The position numbers and the translations under genes were made by a program. Below, piece after piece: positions 33,482 to 42,338 of a DNA stretch of 60,637 bases (positions are counted from its first letter, which is position 1; every line of letters starts with the position of its first letter). The notes beneath the pieces are model-generated. The model was given only the letters and a program-made list of their open reading frames with translations. It ran no database searches and was not told the DNA's origin. Origin of the DNA: an uncultured Chitinophagales bacterium (GTDB lineage Bacteria > Bacteroidota > Bacteroidia > Chitinophagales > JAHDHT01); assembly GCA_938023075.1 (NCBI GenBank), contig CALHDG010000087.1, positions 1 to 60,637 of the forward strand, read 5' to 3'.

Positions 33482-34813
33482 ATGCAATTTGAAGATTTAA
33501 ATTTAAACAAACCCTTATTGGCTGCATTAAGCGATTTACAATTGAGTGAACCCACCGTAATTCAGTCAAAAGTTTTTTCGCCTATTATGTCAGGTAAAGA
33601 TGTGGTGGGTATCGCCCAAACCGGCACCGGTAAAACGTTTGCCTACCTCTTACCCATTTTGCGCTTATGGAAATTTAGCAAAGTACCATACCCGCAAACC
33701 TTAATTATTGTACCTACCCGCGAGTTGGTGGTGCAAGTAGTAGAAGCTATAGAACAATTAACCCCTTATATGAATACAGTAGCAGCCGGCGTTTACGGTG
33801 GTACAAACATAAAAACACACAAAGCATTGGTATATGAAGGAGCCGATATAGTAGTGGGCACACCCGGAAGAATGATGGATTTAATTTTAGATGGCGTGCT
33901 AAAAACCAAAACATTAAAGCATCTAATAGTTGATGAAGTAGACGAAATGTTGAATCTTGGTTTTAGAACCCAACTCAAAAACATTATTGACTTGTTACCG
34001 CCTAAACGGCAAAATTTAATGTTTTCCGCAACACTAATTCCTGCAGTAGCTGAGGTTATTCATTTAGTAAGCGAGTATTATACAGTTATAGAGGCGGCAC
34101 CTTCGGGGGCACCATTAGAAAATATTGAACAATATTCATATCCGGCTCAAAATTTCAATACGAAAGCCAATGCCTTAAGTTGGTTTTTGCAACAAGATAA
34201 AAGCATGACTAAAGTATTGGTGTTTGTCGGCACTCGAAAAATGGCGGATGCTTTATTTCAGCGGATGCAGTTGGATTTTGAAATGGAAGCGGGTATTATT
34301 CATTCATCTAAATCACAAAACAATCGCTTTGCAACCGTTAAAAGTTTTGAAGATGGCACTTGCCGCTTTTTAATAGCAACCGATATTATTGCCCGTGGTT
34401 TAGATGTTTCGGGTATTACCCATGTAATCAATTTTGATTTGCCTGATACAGCTGAAAAATATATTCATAGAATTGGAAGAACGGGTAGGGCAGAACAAAA
34501 GGGGATTGCCGTTTCTTTAATAGCCGAAAAAGAAATGGATAATAAAACTAAAATAGAGCAATTGATGAAATTATCGATTCCGCTAAAAATACTGCCCAAT
34601 GAAATTGACATTAATGAAGACTTAATTGACTTAGAATTAGTAAAAGATATTGAGCCATTTCAAGATTACAAAAATAAAACGCCTAAGGCTTCGGGCGGTG
34701 CTTTTCACGAAAAAAAGGAAAAAAACAAAAAGGTGAATGTTAAACTAACACGAGCTATGAAAATGAAAAAGAAATATAAAAAGCCGCAGAAACGAAGACC
34801 AAAAAAACGATAA
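33482..34813 (+). CDS. DEAD/DEAH-box ATP-dependent RNA helicase
   Basis: A 443-residue RNA helicase from the ATG of MQFEDLNLNKPLL; an upstream in-frame TTG is rejected because it falls in the promoter. Motifs: Q-motif near SEPTVIQ, I AQTGTGKT, Ia PTRELVVQ, Ib TPGRMMD, II DEVD, III SAT, V DIIARGLDV, VI HRIGRTGR. Motif II reads DEVD rather than the common DEAD, a tolerated variant. The C-terminal ~50 residues are strongly basic (KKYKKPQKRRPKKR) and likely bind RNA. Role: RNA remodelling in ribosome assembly, decay or cold adaptation. It is transcribed alone. Confidence 0.93.
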   Translation: MQFEDLNLNKPLLAALSDLQLSEPTVIQSKVFSPIMSGKDVVGIAQTGTGKTFAYLLPILRLWKFSKVPYPQTLIIVPTRELVVQVVEAIEQLTPYMNTVAAGVYGGTNIKTHKALVYEGADIVVGTPGRMMDLILDGVLKTKTLKHLIVDEVDEMLNLGFRTQLKNIIDLLPPKRQNLMFSATLIPAVAEVIHLVSEYYTVIEAAPSGAPLENIEQYSYPAQNFNTKANALSWFLQQDKSMTKVLVFVGTRKMADALFQRMQLDFEMEAGIIHSSKSQNNRFATVKSFEDGTCRFLIATDIIARGLDVSGITHVINFDLPDTAEKYIHRIGRTGRAEQKGIAVSLIAEKEMDNKTKIEQLMKLSIPLKILPNEIDINEDLIDLELVKDIEPFQDYKNKTPKASGGAFHEKKEKNKKVNVKLTRAMKMKKKYKKPQKRRPKKR

Positions 34814-34868
34814 AGTAGGTGAATCTTCTTTTATTATTAACGTGGCATATAATAACTATATTTTTTTT

Positions 34869-34985
34869 AGTAGCGAAACGGTAAAACAATTTGGAAAGGG
34901 GCTGCCCGCTATCCGCTCAAATGCCATTTTGCAATCGCTTCAAATCAACACCGCAAATGGCATAACCGCTGCTATCGGGGCTAAA
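34869..34985 (-). ncRNA. Structured intergenic element, copy D (candidate Flavo-1-like RNA)
   Basis: Minus-strand order: TAGCCCCGATAGCAGCGG, variable stem ATGCCATTTGC/GCAAAATGGCAT, TTGAGCGGATAGCGGG, tail with TTTCGCTACTA. The apical loop contains GAAGCGA. It fills most of the 336-bp gap between the helicase and EamA genes and lies antisense to both; nothing else is recognised in that gap. Confidence 0.7.
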
Positions 34986-35149
34986 CTTCCAACATCATCA
35001 CTTTTTAAATACATTCCAAATACATAGCCATCAGATTAACACTTGCACTATATTGATGGATGTAATACATTTTAATTAATACAATATATAAAAATTATTG
35101 AAAAATATAAACAACTACTTAAAAGTTATTTTCACTAAATTGCTTGCCA

Positions 35150-36040
35150 ATGTTTAAACCTTCGCAAAGTGCAGTAAGCCGGCAAAGTTGGTTAATTTTT
35201 GTACTCTTATCCATTATTTGGGGCAGCTCTTTCATCTTAATAAAAAAGGGCTTGTTGGCTTTAAGCTATTGGCAGGTAGGCTCCTTACGTATTCTTTTAT
35301 CGGCTATTACCTTACTACCGTTTGTGTATATTACCCGAAAAAACATTACTCGAAAAAATATTTTACCCATAATTGGGGTGGGCGTTTTTGGCAGTGGTAT
35401 CCCGCCATTTTTATTTGCCATTGCGCAAACTCAAATTGATAGTGCTTTAGCCGGTATGTTGAATACGCTTAATCCCTTATTTACCTTTATTTTCGGGGTG
35501 TTTATTTTTAAAGCTCTGTTTCAATGGAATAAACTGACTGGCGTATTGATTGGCTTAGTTGGTGCTTTACTTATTATTGCTGCCGAACCCTCTGGCGATA
35601 CAACTGGAAACAATTTATATGGAATTTTTATTATTTTAGGAACTATATGTTATGCCATTAGTATAAATATTATACAAAATTACTTAAAAAACACCTCGCC
35701 TTTAACTATAACAACTTGGTCTTTTTTTATGATGAGTTTGTTTGCTTTAGTCATCTTTTTATGGAGCAATCCTGTAGAAACCTTTACCAACGAACCACAA
35801 ATTGTACCATCTTTTATGGCAATTGTAATCCTATCAGTGGTTTGTACGGCTATAGCAAATCTCATGTTTTTTAAAATGACACAAGAAACCAATGCTTTAT
35901 TTGCTTCAACCATAACCTACACTATACCTATAGTTGCTTTGTTTTGGGGTATGGTTGATGGTGAACAATTTCAAATTGTTTATATTTTGGGCATGGTTTT
36001 AATTTTGTTGGGTGTCTACATTACTGGTAAACAACAGTGA
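35150..36040 (+). CDS. EamA/DMT-superfamily transporter
   Basis: A 296-residue ten-helix membrane protein, starting at MFKPSQSAVSRQSWLIFVLL; a TTG six nucleotides earlier is also in frame but less likely. The EamA repeats are evident: helix 1 WLIFVLLSIIWGSSFILIKKGL, GVLIGLVGALLIIAAEPSG at the end of repeat 1, and ILGMVLILLGVYITGKQQ at the end of repeat 2. It is a probable metabolite exporter of unknown substrate, paralogous to but distinct from the transporter at 14.9 kb. A perfect 15-bp hairpin follows 29 nt after the stop. Confidence 0.9.
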   Translation: MFKPSQSAVSRQSWLIFVLLSIIWGSSFILIKKGLLALSYWQVGSLRILLSAITLLPFVYITRKNITRKNILPIIGVGVFGSGIPPFLFAIAQTQIDSALAGMLNTLNPLFTFIFGVFIFKALFQWNKLTGVLIGLVGALLIIAAEPSGDTTGNNLYGIFIILGTICYAISINIIQNYLKNTSPLTITTWSFFMMSLFALVIFLWSNPVETFTNEPQIVPSFMAIVILSVVCTAIANLMFFKMTQETNALFASTITYTIPIVALFWGMVDGEQFQIVYILGMVLILLGVYITGKQQ

Positions 36041-36069
36041 TTTAATATTACAAAATCAGAACTCCTTAT

Positions 36070-36102
36070 AGACCTGACAGGTTTCAAAAACCTGTCAGGT
36101 CT
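36070..36102. repeat. Perfect 15-bp inverted repeat (3-nt loop)
   Basis: AGACCTGACAGGTTT and AAACCTGTCAGGTCT flank CAA. The hairpin is symmetrical and follows the EamA gene; no T-tract follows on the plus strand, so it is more like an interspersed palindromic element than an intrinsic terminator, though it could stabilise the 3' end. Confidence 0.75.
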
Positions 36103-36245
36103 TGATAGCTGAAACTAAAAGATTTCTTTCGAATAGCCCACCTACCGAAGTATCTGTACAAGCTATTCAACATTTGAAGGGGAATTAGCCCGGCTTACTT
36201 TATTGTATATTTACATAGCTATTGTTCTCTTAAAATTGGTAGTAG

Positions 36246-36481
36246 TACTTTACTTAAGTTTCGGTAGTAAAATAAATGCTATTCCAATGGAACCTGTTCC
36301 ATTTTGTCAACAAAAGCTTAACCACTTTACAACAACAAGTGAACAGGTTCACTTAGATGATTTTATGCTTTATATTTTGAATTGAGTTAACTTAACCTTA
36401 TTGAGTACTTCAATTTCCATAAATAATTTATATTTCAAGTTATTATAAAATAAATACTACTGCCGAAACTTAAGTACTTTA
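36246..36481. mobile_element. Candidate MITE 2 with terminal inverted repeats and TACTTTA target duplication
   Basis: Terminal repeats CTTAAGTTTCGGTAGTA (36253-36269) and TACTGCCGAAACTTAAG (36458-36474) match at 16 of 17 positions in inverted orientation. The 7-bp TACTTTA occurs directly outside both ends (36246-36252, 36475-36481). The ~222-bp interior has no convincing gene and contains two palindromes, AATGGAACCTGTTCCATT (36286-36303) and AAGTGAACAGGTTCACTT (36337-36354), that are inverted relatives of each other. No transposase is present. Confidence 0.6.
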
Positions 36482-36570
36482 TTAAGTAAAAGCCTATCAA
36501 AGTGGTTGAGACTTTGCTGTTTTCTACTGAGTCTATTATTTATTTTTCTACGAAGAACGGGCGTTTTTAA

Positions 36571-36688
36571 ACTAGCCCCGATTGCAGCGGTTATGCTGCC
36601 TGAAGCGCATGATTTTGCAGCCAAGCCGCAGCATTTGAGCGGAAAGCGGGACTGCCGTTATTATAATGCTGCAAGGATTCGCTTCAAA
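36571..36688 (+). ncRNA. Structured intergenic element, copy E (candidate Flavo-1-like RNA)
   Basis: Plus-strand order: TAGCCCCGATTGCAGCGG, variable stem ATGCTGC/GCAGCAT, TTGAGCGGAAAGCGGG, tail ending ATTCGCTTCAAA. The loop sequence GAAGCG is complementary to CGCTTC in the tail. It lies between the convergent MITE-bearing region and infB. Confidence 0.72.
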
Positions 36689-36771
36689 AAAAATTAATGC
36701 AAAAGTGTAAACTACTTTAGTTTGTGGAAAAACTTGTGTAATGAATCAATCAATTATGAATAATCAATTAT

Positions 36772-39720
36772 TTATTTCAATGTACGTTTAATTTCTACCT
36801 CTTCGTAGCCCTCAATTACATCGTCGGCTTTAATGTCGTTGAAGTTTTTAATTGATACCCCGCATTCCATACCCGATTGTACTTCTTTCACATCATCTTT
36901 ATACCGTTTTAAGGAGCTTAATTCACCCGTATAAACAACTATGCCATCGCGTACTAACCTAACTTTGGTACTGCGTTTTATTTTACCTTCTTTTACAAAA
37001 CAACCGGCAATGGTGCCCACTCTTGAAATTTTAAACACTTCTTGTACGGTTAAGTTACAAACAATCCGTTCTTCAATAGTCGGTTCGAGCATACCCTCCA
37101 TAGCTGCTTTAATTTCTTCTACGGCTTTGTAAATAATAGAGTATAAACGGATTTCAACGCCTTCGTCTTCGGCTAACCGGCGGGCGTTACCTGAGGGCCG
37201 AACCTGGAAACCTACTACAATGGCATCGGAAGCCGAAGCTAACATCACATCAGTTTCAGATATTTGACCAACTGATTTGTGTATAACGTTCACCTGAATT
37301 TCTTCGGTTGATAATTTTTGTAAGGCATCGGAGGTTGCTTCTATCGAACCATCCACATCGCCTTTTATTATTAAGTTGAGTTCTTTAAAATTACCAAGGG
37401 CTAAACGTCTGCCAATTTCATCTAACGTAATATGTTTTCTGGTGCGTAAACCTTGTTCGCGAATAATTTGAGTTCGTTTATTAGCTACTGCTTTGGCTTC
37501 TTGTTCTGATTCGTATACCTTAAATCGCTCGCCTGCTTGTGGTGCACCATCTAAGCCAAGTAATAAAACTGGTCGGGAAGGACCAGCTACGTTCGTTTTT
37601 TGGTTCCGCTCGTCAAACATTGCTTTTACTCTACCATAATTACCACCCGATACTACAAAATCTCCAACTTTTAGGGTGCCGCTTTGTACTAAAATATTGG
37701 CTACATAGCCTTTTCCTTTATCGAGCGAGGCTTCAATGATGGTACCCATCGCATCTCTGTTGGGGTTGGCTTTCAATTCTAACAACTCTGCTTCTAACAG
37801 CACTTTTTCCAATAGTTTGTCAACATTTAAACCGGTTTTTGCTGATAGCTCCTGACTTTGGAATTGCCCGCCCCAATCTTCTAACAAAATATTCATTTGC
37901 GAGAGTTGGTCTTTTATCTTATCTGGATTGGCAGTATCCTTATCTATTTTGTTAATCGCAAAAATCATTGGAACGCCGGCTGCTTGTGCGTGGCTAATGG
38001 CTTCTTTGGTTTGCGGCATCACGGCATCATCTGCTGCTACTACAATAATGGCAAGGTCGGTAACTTTAGCTCCTCTGGCACGCATAGCGGTAAAGGCTTC
38101 GTGACCTGGCGTATCTAAAAAGGTAATTTTATTACCATCTTGCAAGGTAACTTCGTAGGCACCTATGTGCTGGGTAATTCCACCAACCTCACCGGCAATT
38201 ACGTTGGCTTCTCTAATGTAATCTAATAAAGAAGTTTTACCATGGTCAACGTGCCCCATAATAGTTACAATTGGCGGTCGAGGTTTTAGATCTTCCGGCG
38301 CATCAATAATTTCTTCTTCTTCTTCTTCTTGATCTTTTACATCAATAAATTCAATTTCGTGACCAAACTCGTTAGAGACTAATTCAATCACCTCAGCATC
38401 TAAGCGTTGATTGATAGATACAATAACACCCAGCCCCATACACTTGGAAATTACTTCAGTTACAGAAACCTCTAACAAGCTGGCTAACTCACTTACCGAA
38501 ATAAATTCGCTTACCTGTAGCTTGGCATCCATTCTTTCTAACTCTTCACGTACCATTTCGTTTTCCGCAATGGTTTCGCGCTTCTGTTTTCTTAGTTTAG
38601 AGCGGGCATTTTTACTTTTACCACCGCCCATTTTAGCCATAGTGGCTCTAATCTTTTCTTGTATTTCTTTTTCTGATACTTTTGGTATATCGTTGGCTTG
38701 CCGGCGACGATCTCTTCTACTTTTACCTCTGTTGTTACTATTGTTGTTATTATTTCTGTTATTGTCTTTTCTAAATGGACGATTGTTACCGGAACGATTT
38801 TTATTTTGATTGTTATTATTAGAACCGGCACCTGTTTTCGCGCTGGGCTTTACAATTCTTTTTCGTCTGCGTTTTTTGTCTTTTCCTTTACCTTGTTTGT
38901 CTTTATCTTTAGCAGGTAATACTATTTTACCCAATACTTTGGGTCCGGAGAGTTGAATTTTTTTAGTTTCTCTAAAATCTTTTCGTTCTTCTTTAGCTGG
39001 TTTATTTTTAGTTGTTTGGGTTACTTTCTTTTGTTCAACTTTTGCTTTAACTGGTGGTGGAGGGGTTACTTTTTCTTTAACAGGCTTTTCTTTAGCTTTG
39101 GCAGTAGCAGGTGGAATAGTCTCTTTTTTCTTTTTAGGTGGCTTAGGAGTCTTTTTCTTTTCAAATGCCTCCAAGTTTACCTTACCGACTACTTTAGGCT
39201 TTTCATTAATTGGTGCTTTTGCCTTAATTACATTTTTAGGAGGTTCTTCTACATTAGGAGTTGCAGCAACTGGTTGTTCTATTGCTGTTTCTTTTACTTC
39301 TGCCACTGGAACAGGTTCTGGTTTTGTTGCTATTGCTGGTTTCTTTTCTATAGGAGGCGGAGGAGGAGGAGGTGCTGGAGGCGGAGGTTTTGGAGTAGCG
39401 GGTTGAATTGGCGGTGCGCTGGTAACTACATTGGTTTTTATAATCACTTCTTCCTGAGGTTCAGGTTTTGTTTGAGGTTGTTTTTTAATGGTGTTCAAAT
39501 TGATGTCTTCTTTTTTAGTACGACCAAGGCTAATTTCGTCAGCCTTTTCTTTTAGTTCGGCATCTTTATAAAACTCTTTTAGCAACATGTTATACATGTC
39601 GTCGTCAATCTTAGAACTTGGCTTGCTGGCTATCTCAAAACCTTTGTCATTGAGATAGTCGGCAATTGTTTCTATACCAACGTTTAATGTTGATGCTACC
39701 TTTCCGAGCCTTTTTATCAT
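36772..39720 (-). CDS. infB: Translation initiation factor IF-2
   Basis: A 982-residue IF-2. The N-terminal ~50 residues form an IF2_N domain ([25 protein letters not shown]), followed by a ~350-residue linker rich in Pro/Lys/Asn and a second N-domain near 400. The G domain has GHVDHGKTS (G1), GGITQHIG (G2), DTPGHEAF (G3), NKID (G4) and SAK (G5), then domains II, III and the C-terminal fMet-tRNA-binding domain. It places initiator tRNA on the 30S ribosome in a GTP-dependent manner. Last gene of rimP-nusA-infB, 128 nt after nusA. The long low-complexity linker is normal for Bacteroidota. Confidence 0.98.
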   Translation of the reverse strand: MIKRLGKVASTLNVGIETIADYLNDKGFEIASKPSSKIDDDMYNMLLKEFYKDAELKEKADEISLGRTKKEDINLNTIKKQPQTKPEPQEEVIIKTNVVTSAPPIQPATPKPPPPAPPPPPPPIEKKPAIATKPEPVPVAEVKETAIEQPVAATPNVEEPPKNVIKAKAPINEKPKVVGKVNLEAFEKKKTPKPPKKKKETIPPATAKAKEKPVKEKVTPPPPVKAKVEQKKVTQTTKNKPAKEERKDFRETKKIQLSGPKVLGKIVLPAKDKDKQGKGKDKKRRRKRIVKPSAKTGAGSNNNNQNKNRSGNNRPFRKDNNRNNNNNSNNRGKSRRDRRRQANDIPKVSEKEIQEKIRATMAKMGGGKSKNARSKLRKQKRETIAENEMVREELERMDAKLQVSEFISVSELASLLEVSVTEVISKCMGLGVIVSINQRLDAEVIELVSNEFGHEIEFIDVKDQEEEEEEIIDAPEDLKPRPPIVTIMGHVDHGKTSLLDYIREANVIAGEVGGITQHIGAYEVTLQDGNKITFLDTPGHEAFTAMRARGAKVTDLAIIVVAADDAVMPQTKEAISHAQAAGVPMIFAINKIDKDTANPDKIKDQLSQMNILLEDWGGQFQSQELSAKTGLNVDKLLEKVLLEAELLELKANPNRDAMGTIIEASLDKGKGYVANILVQSGTLKVGDFVVSGGNYGRVKAMFDERNQKTNVAGPSRPVLLLGLDGAPQAGERFKVYESEQEAKAVANKRTQIIREQGLRTRKHITLDEIGRRLALGNFKELNLIIKGDVDGSIEATSDALQKLSTEEIQVNVIHKSVGQISETDVMLASASDAIVVGFQVRPSGNARRLAEDEGVEIRLYSIIYKAVEEIKAAMEGMLEPTIEERIVCNLTVQEVFKISRVGTIAGCFVKEGKIKRSTKVRLVRDGIVVYTGELSSLKRYKDDVKEVQSGMECGVSIKNFNDIKADDVIEGYEEVEIKRTLK

Positions 39721-39848
39721 TAACTTTTTTAAACTTTAATTAATTATTAGAAAAGATAATTATAAATGACCAAAAAAACAAGCCCAATTTCTAATTCATA
39801 CCGCTGTATTGTTACATAAAAGAAATCATTATTTATTTTTTTGATGCA

Positions 39849-41096
39849 TTATTTTGTATCTTTTTCAAATTCTTCTTCTAATATTTTTAGAATTTCATCT
39901 ACCATTTCTTCCTCTAAATCGGTTCGTCTAACCAATTCATCTTTACTTAATTCTAACACACTTTTGGCTGTGTCACATCCAATTTTTTTCAACTCATCTA
40001 ACATCCAACCGGCAATTTCATCGCTAAACTCGTCAATATCAATATCTACATCATCATCATCAATATCCCGGTAAACATCAATTTCGTAACCTGTTAAGCG
40101 GCTGGCTAATTTAATATTTAAACCACCCTTGCCAATTGCTTTCGATACTTCTTCCGGCTTCAAATATACGGAAGCTGTTTTGTTTTCCGCATCTACATTC
40201 ATCGATAATATTTTTGCCGGTGATAATGCCCGTTGAATTAACAACTGCTGATTATCAGTATAATTAATAATATCAATGTTTTCATTTTTCAATTCACGCA
40301 CTATACCGTGTATACGCGAACCTTTCATACCAACACAAGCACCAACCGGATCTATTCTGTCATCATACGATTCAACTGCTACTTTTGCCCGTTCGCCCGG
40401 TTCTCTTTCAATGCGTTTAATAGTAATTAAGCCATCAAAAATCTCGGGTACTTCTAACTCTAACAATTTTGCCAAAAAGGCTTTATCGGTTCTCGACAAA
40501 ATTATAACCGGCGAATTATTCTTCAATTCTACTTTTCTTACAACCGCTCTCATAGTATCCGATTTTTTAAAAAAATCAGCACTTATGGTTTCACTGCGTG
40601 GCAAAATTAACTCATTCCCTTCATCATCCAAACAAAGTATCTCTTTTTTCCAAATTTGATATACTTCAGCAGTTACTATTTCACCAACTCTATCTTTATA
40701 TTTTTTATAGATGTCGTCTTTTTCTAAATCTAAAATTCTGGAAACTAAAGTTTGCCGGGCTGCTAATACCGCTCTTCTTCCAAAATCCAAAATTTGAACC
40801 TCTTCATACAACTCCTCTCCAATTTCATAATCCGGATCTACTTTTTGAGAATCAGAATAAGAAATTTCCGCTAAATCATCTTCTACCTCGCCATCTTCTA
40901 CAATTTCGCGGATTCTCCAGATTTCCAAATCACCTTTATCTGTATTTACAATAACATCAAAATTATCATCCGAACCATATTTCTTTTTAACTAAGGTTCT
41001 AAATACATCTTCAACCACCCGCATCATGGTCGGGCGATCTATATTTTTAAATTCTTTAAATTCAGAAAATGAATCAACTAAATTTATGCCGCTCAT
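39849..41096 (-). CDS. nusA: Transcription termination/antitermination factor NusA
   Basis: A 415-residue NusA. The N-terminal domain binds RNA polymerase; the S1 domain follows around residues 135-200 (DRVGEIVTAEVYQIWKKEILCL); KH1 contains ACVGMKGSRIHGIVREL and KH2 contains AIGKGGLNIKLASRLTGYEID. The tail is acidic (DDDDVDIDIDEFSDE) with a short helix-hairpin-like end (ELVRRTDLEEEMVDEIL). NusA modulates pausing, termination and antitermination. It is seven nucleotides downstream of rimP, as in most bacteria, and could feed back on the operon leader. Confidence 0.97.
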   Translation of the reverse strand: MSGINLVDSFSEFKEFKNIDRPTMMRVVEDVFRTLVKKKYGSDDNFDVIVNTDKGDLEIWRIREIVEDGEVEDDLAEISYSDSQKVDPDYEIGEELYEEVQILDFGRRAVLAARQTLVSRILDLEKDDIYKKYKDRVGEIVTAEVYQIWKKEILCLDDEGNELILPRSETISADFFKKSDTMRAVVRKVELKNNSPVIILSRTDKAFLAKLLELEVPEIFDGLITIKRIEREPGERAKVAVESYDDRIDPVGACVGMKGSRIHGIVRELKNENIDIINYTDNQQLLIQRALSPAKILSMNVDAENKTASVYLKPEEVSKAIGKGGLNIKLASRLTGYEIDVYRDIDDDDVDIDIDEFSDEIAGWMLDELKKIGCDTAKSVLELSKDELVRRTDLEEEMVDEILKILEEEFEKDTK

Positions 41097-41103
41097 ACTT
41101 CAA

Positions 41104-41580
41104 TCATTTAAATGTAATTTTCTTTTTTACGCTTTTTAATTCATCATAAGGTAGTTCAACTAATTCAATTTCAGGTGGCATTCGCTTTTTCACATGCTTA
41201 TGCAATTCTAACACAATAGTGGCTTCATCAGCCGACTTCAAAATTCCATTCATCTCTTCAAAGTCTGTAGTAATTACCTGCACTGCTCTACCCAAATTTT
41301 TTTGATACTGTTCTTTTACTTTAAAGCCATTCGTCATACCTGGTGAAGATACATCTATTTTATAGCGTTCGCCCACCAACCCATTTTCTTCTAACTCCTT
41401 TTCTAAATACCGGCTTATTTTAGCACAAGTATCAATATTAATGTTTTTAGTACTTCTGTCAACAAATACTTGTATCGCATTTCCTCCAGATATTTTAATA
41501 TCTACCAGAAACAAATCGGTGTCTTGAAAAAAATCTTCCAAAAAACCAATAATATGTGTTGACAAATTATTTGCTACCAT
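41104..41580 (-). CDS. rimP: Ribosome maturation factor RimP
   Basis: A 158-residue RimP, needed for 30S subunit maturation. Typical blocks: FLVDIKISGGNAIQVFVDRS, CAKISRYLEKELEENGLVGERYKIDVSSPGM and a C-terminal SH3-like half (GRAVQVITTDFEEMNGIL...). It is first in the rimP-nusA-infB operon. The ATG directly follows the T-tract of a terminator hairpin, an arrangement that suggests the leader is an attenuator. Confidence 0.95.
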   Translation of the reverse strand: MVANNLSTHIIGFLEDFFQDTDLFLVDIKISGGNAIQVFVDRSTKNINIDTCAKISRYLEKELEENGLVGERYKIDVSSPGMTNGFKVKEQYQKNLGRAVQVITTDFEEMNGILKSADEATIVLELHKHVKKRMPPEIELVELPYDELKSVKKKITFK

Positions 41581-41583
41581 AAT

Positions 41584-41606
41584 AAAAAAGGGAGCTCATT
41601 GCCCCC
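41584..41606 (-). terminator. Terminator hairpin in the rimP leader (candidate attenuator)
   Basis: On the minus strand GGGGGC-AATGA-GCTCCC (six pairs, one G-U) is followed by TTTTTTATT and then the rimP ATG. It may terminate the preceding small membrane-protein gene, but it also lies downstream of the only visible -7-like box (TAATTTTG), inside the expected rimP leader. A start-stop ATGTAG overlaps the base of its 5' arm. Confidence 0.6.
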
Positions 41607-41626
41607 TACATTTTGGTTTCAAAGTG

Positions 41627-41634
41627 CAAAATTA
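41627..41634 (-). promoter_or_regulatory. Candidate -7 box for the rimP-nusA-infB operon
   Basis: TAATTTTG on the minus strand matches TAnnTTTG and would start transcription about 40 nt before the rimP ATG. No TTG is found at the -33 position, so support is partial. Confidence 0.4.
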
Positions 41635-41730
41635 ATAAAATTTATCGAATAATTATAATTTAATGTAGCTAAACGAAATAGAGCGTTTGATAGCTTTTTT
41701 ACTTCATGTTGGATGCTTTAGCTTGCAACA

Positions 41731-42153
41731 TCATTCCTCCCTGTAATCTCTTCTAATTTGATGTGCCGTAGCCAATTCAATATAAACCATTAATAGTATA
41801 ATTGATACTTCACATGTAATATATATCCATCCCAAACCAGTCAACTTAGGCAAATGATACCACGCCAAACTTAAAGACAAACCAACATAGCCTAAATTAG
41901 CATAAGCAATAATGATTAAATACCTTGAAAGCTTAGATTTCGTATAGCGATATACTAAAAAATCAAAAGCGGCAAAAAGGCAAGGAAAAAAAGCCAAAAC
42001 ATAAAGCACTTTTTTAGGGATGCCGAACCAACTTTCTAAATATACTAAAATTATACCCAACATAACAGCCGAAACTATTGCTCCAATCCCATCAATTAAA
42101 AATAATTTTTTTGGGTTTTGATAGAATTGATTTAATAGAGTATGAATCCTCAT
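41731..42153 (-). CDS. Small four-helix membrane protein, unknown function
   Basis: A 140-residue integral membrane protein with four hydrophobic helices: IDGIGAIVSAVMLGIILVYL, LYVLAFFPCLFAAFDFLVYRY, YLIIIAYANLGYVGLSLSL and WIYITCEVSIILLMVYIELA. It ends with a basic/acidic tail (HQIRRDYREE). Proteins of this size and topology are common in Bacteroidota without assigned function. It lies between the tRNA-Ser gene and the translation-factor operon, transcribed away from the tRNA. Confidence 0.7.
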   Translation of the reverse strand: MRIHTLLNQFYQNPKKLFLIDGIGAIVSAVMLGIILVYLESWFGIPKKVLYVLAFFPCLFAAFDFLVYRYTKSKLSRYLIIIAYANLGYVGLSLSLAWYHLPKLTGLGWIYITCEVSIILLMVYIELATAHQIRRDYREE

Positions 42154-42223
42154 TTTGGTAAAGATAAAGAATGCTGAGAAAATTATTTTCCTGCCCTTTC
42201 TTCCTAAAACAATTTAAAAACAA

Positions 42224-42231
42224 TAATTTTG
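42224..42231 (+). promoter_or_regulatory. Probable -7 box of the tRNA-Ser gene
   Basis: TAATTTTG fits TAnnTTTG and lies 19 nt before the tRNA 5' end, giving a plausible short precursor leader. The -33 position has TTC rather than TTG. Confidence 0.4.
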
Positions 42232-42250
42232 CAGTATTATCAATTGAAAC

Positions 42251-42338
42251 GGAGAGGTGGCCGAGCGGCTTAAGGCGCACGCTTGGAAAGCGTGTATACC
42301 TCAAAAGGGTATCGGGGGTTCGAATCCCTTCCTCTCCG
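42251..42338 (+). tRNA. tRNA-Ser(GGA)
   Basis: Cloverleaf seen directly: acceptor stem GGAGAGG/CCTCTCC, D-arm GCCGAGCGGCTTAAGGC, anticodon stem CACGC/GCGTG around loop TTGGAAA (anticodon GGA, reading UCC and UCU), a long variable arm typical of serine tRNAs, T-arm GGGGGTTCGAATCCC with TTCGAAT, and discriminator G. CCA is not encoded. Confidence 0.97.

Noticed and set aside
39098-39406. Gly-rich plus-strand frame ([12 protein letters not shown])
   Set aside because: It is the reverse complement of the poly-proline run in the IF-2 linker.
38953-39555. A 200-residue plus-strand frame antisense to infB
   Set aside because: Its Phe/Trp/Arg-rich composition is the antisense image of the Lys/Pro-rich IF-2 linker; no start context or family resemblance.
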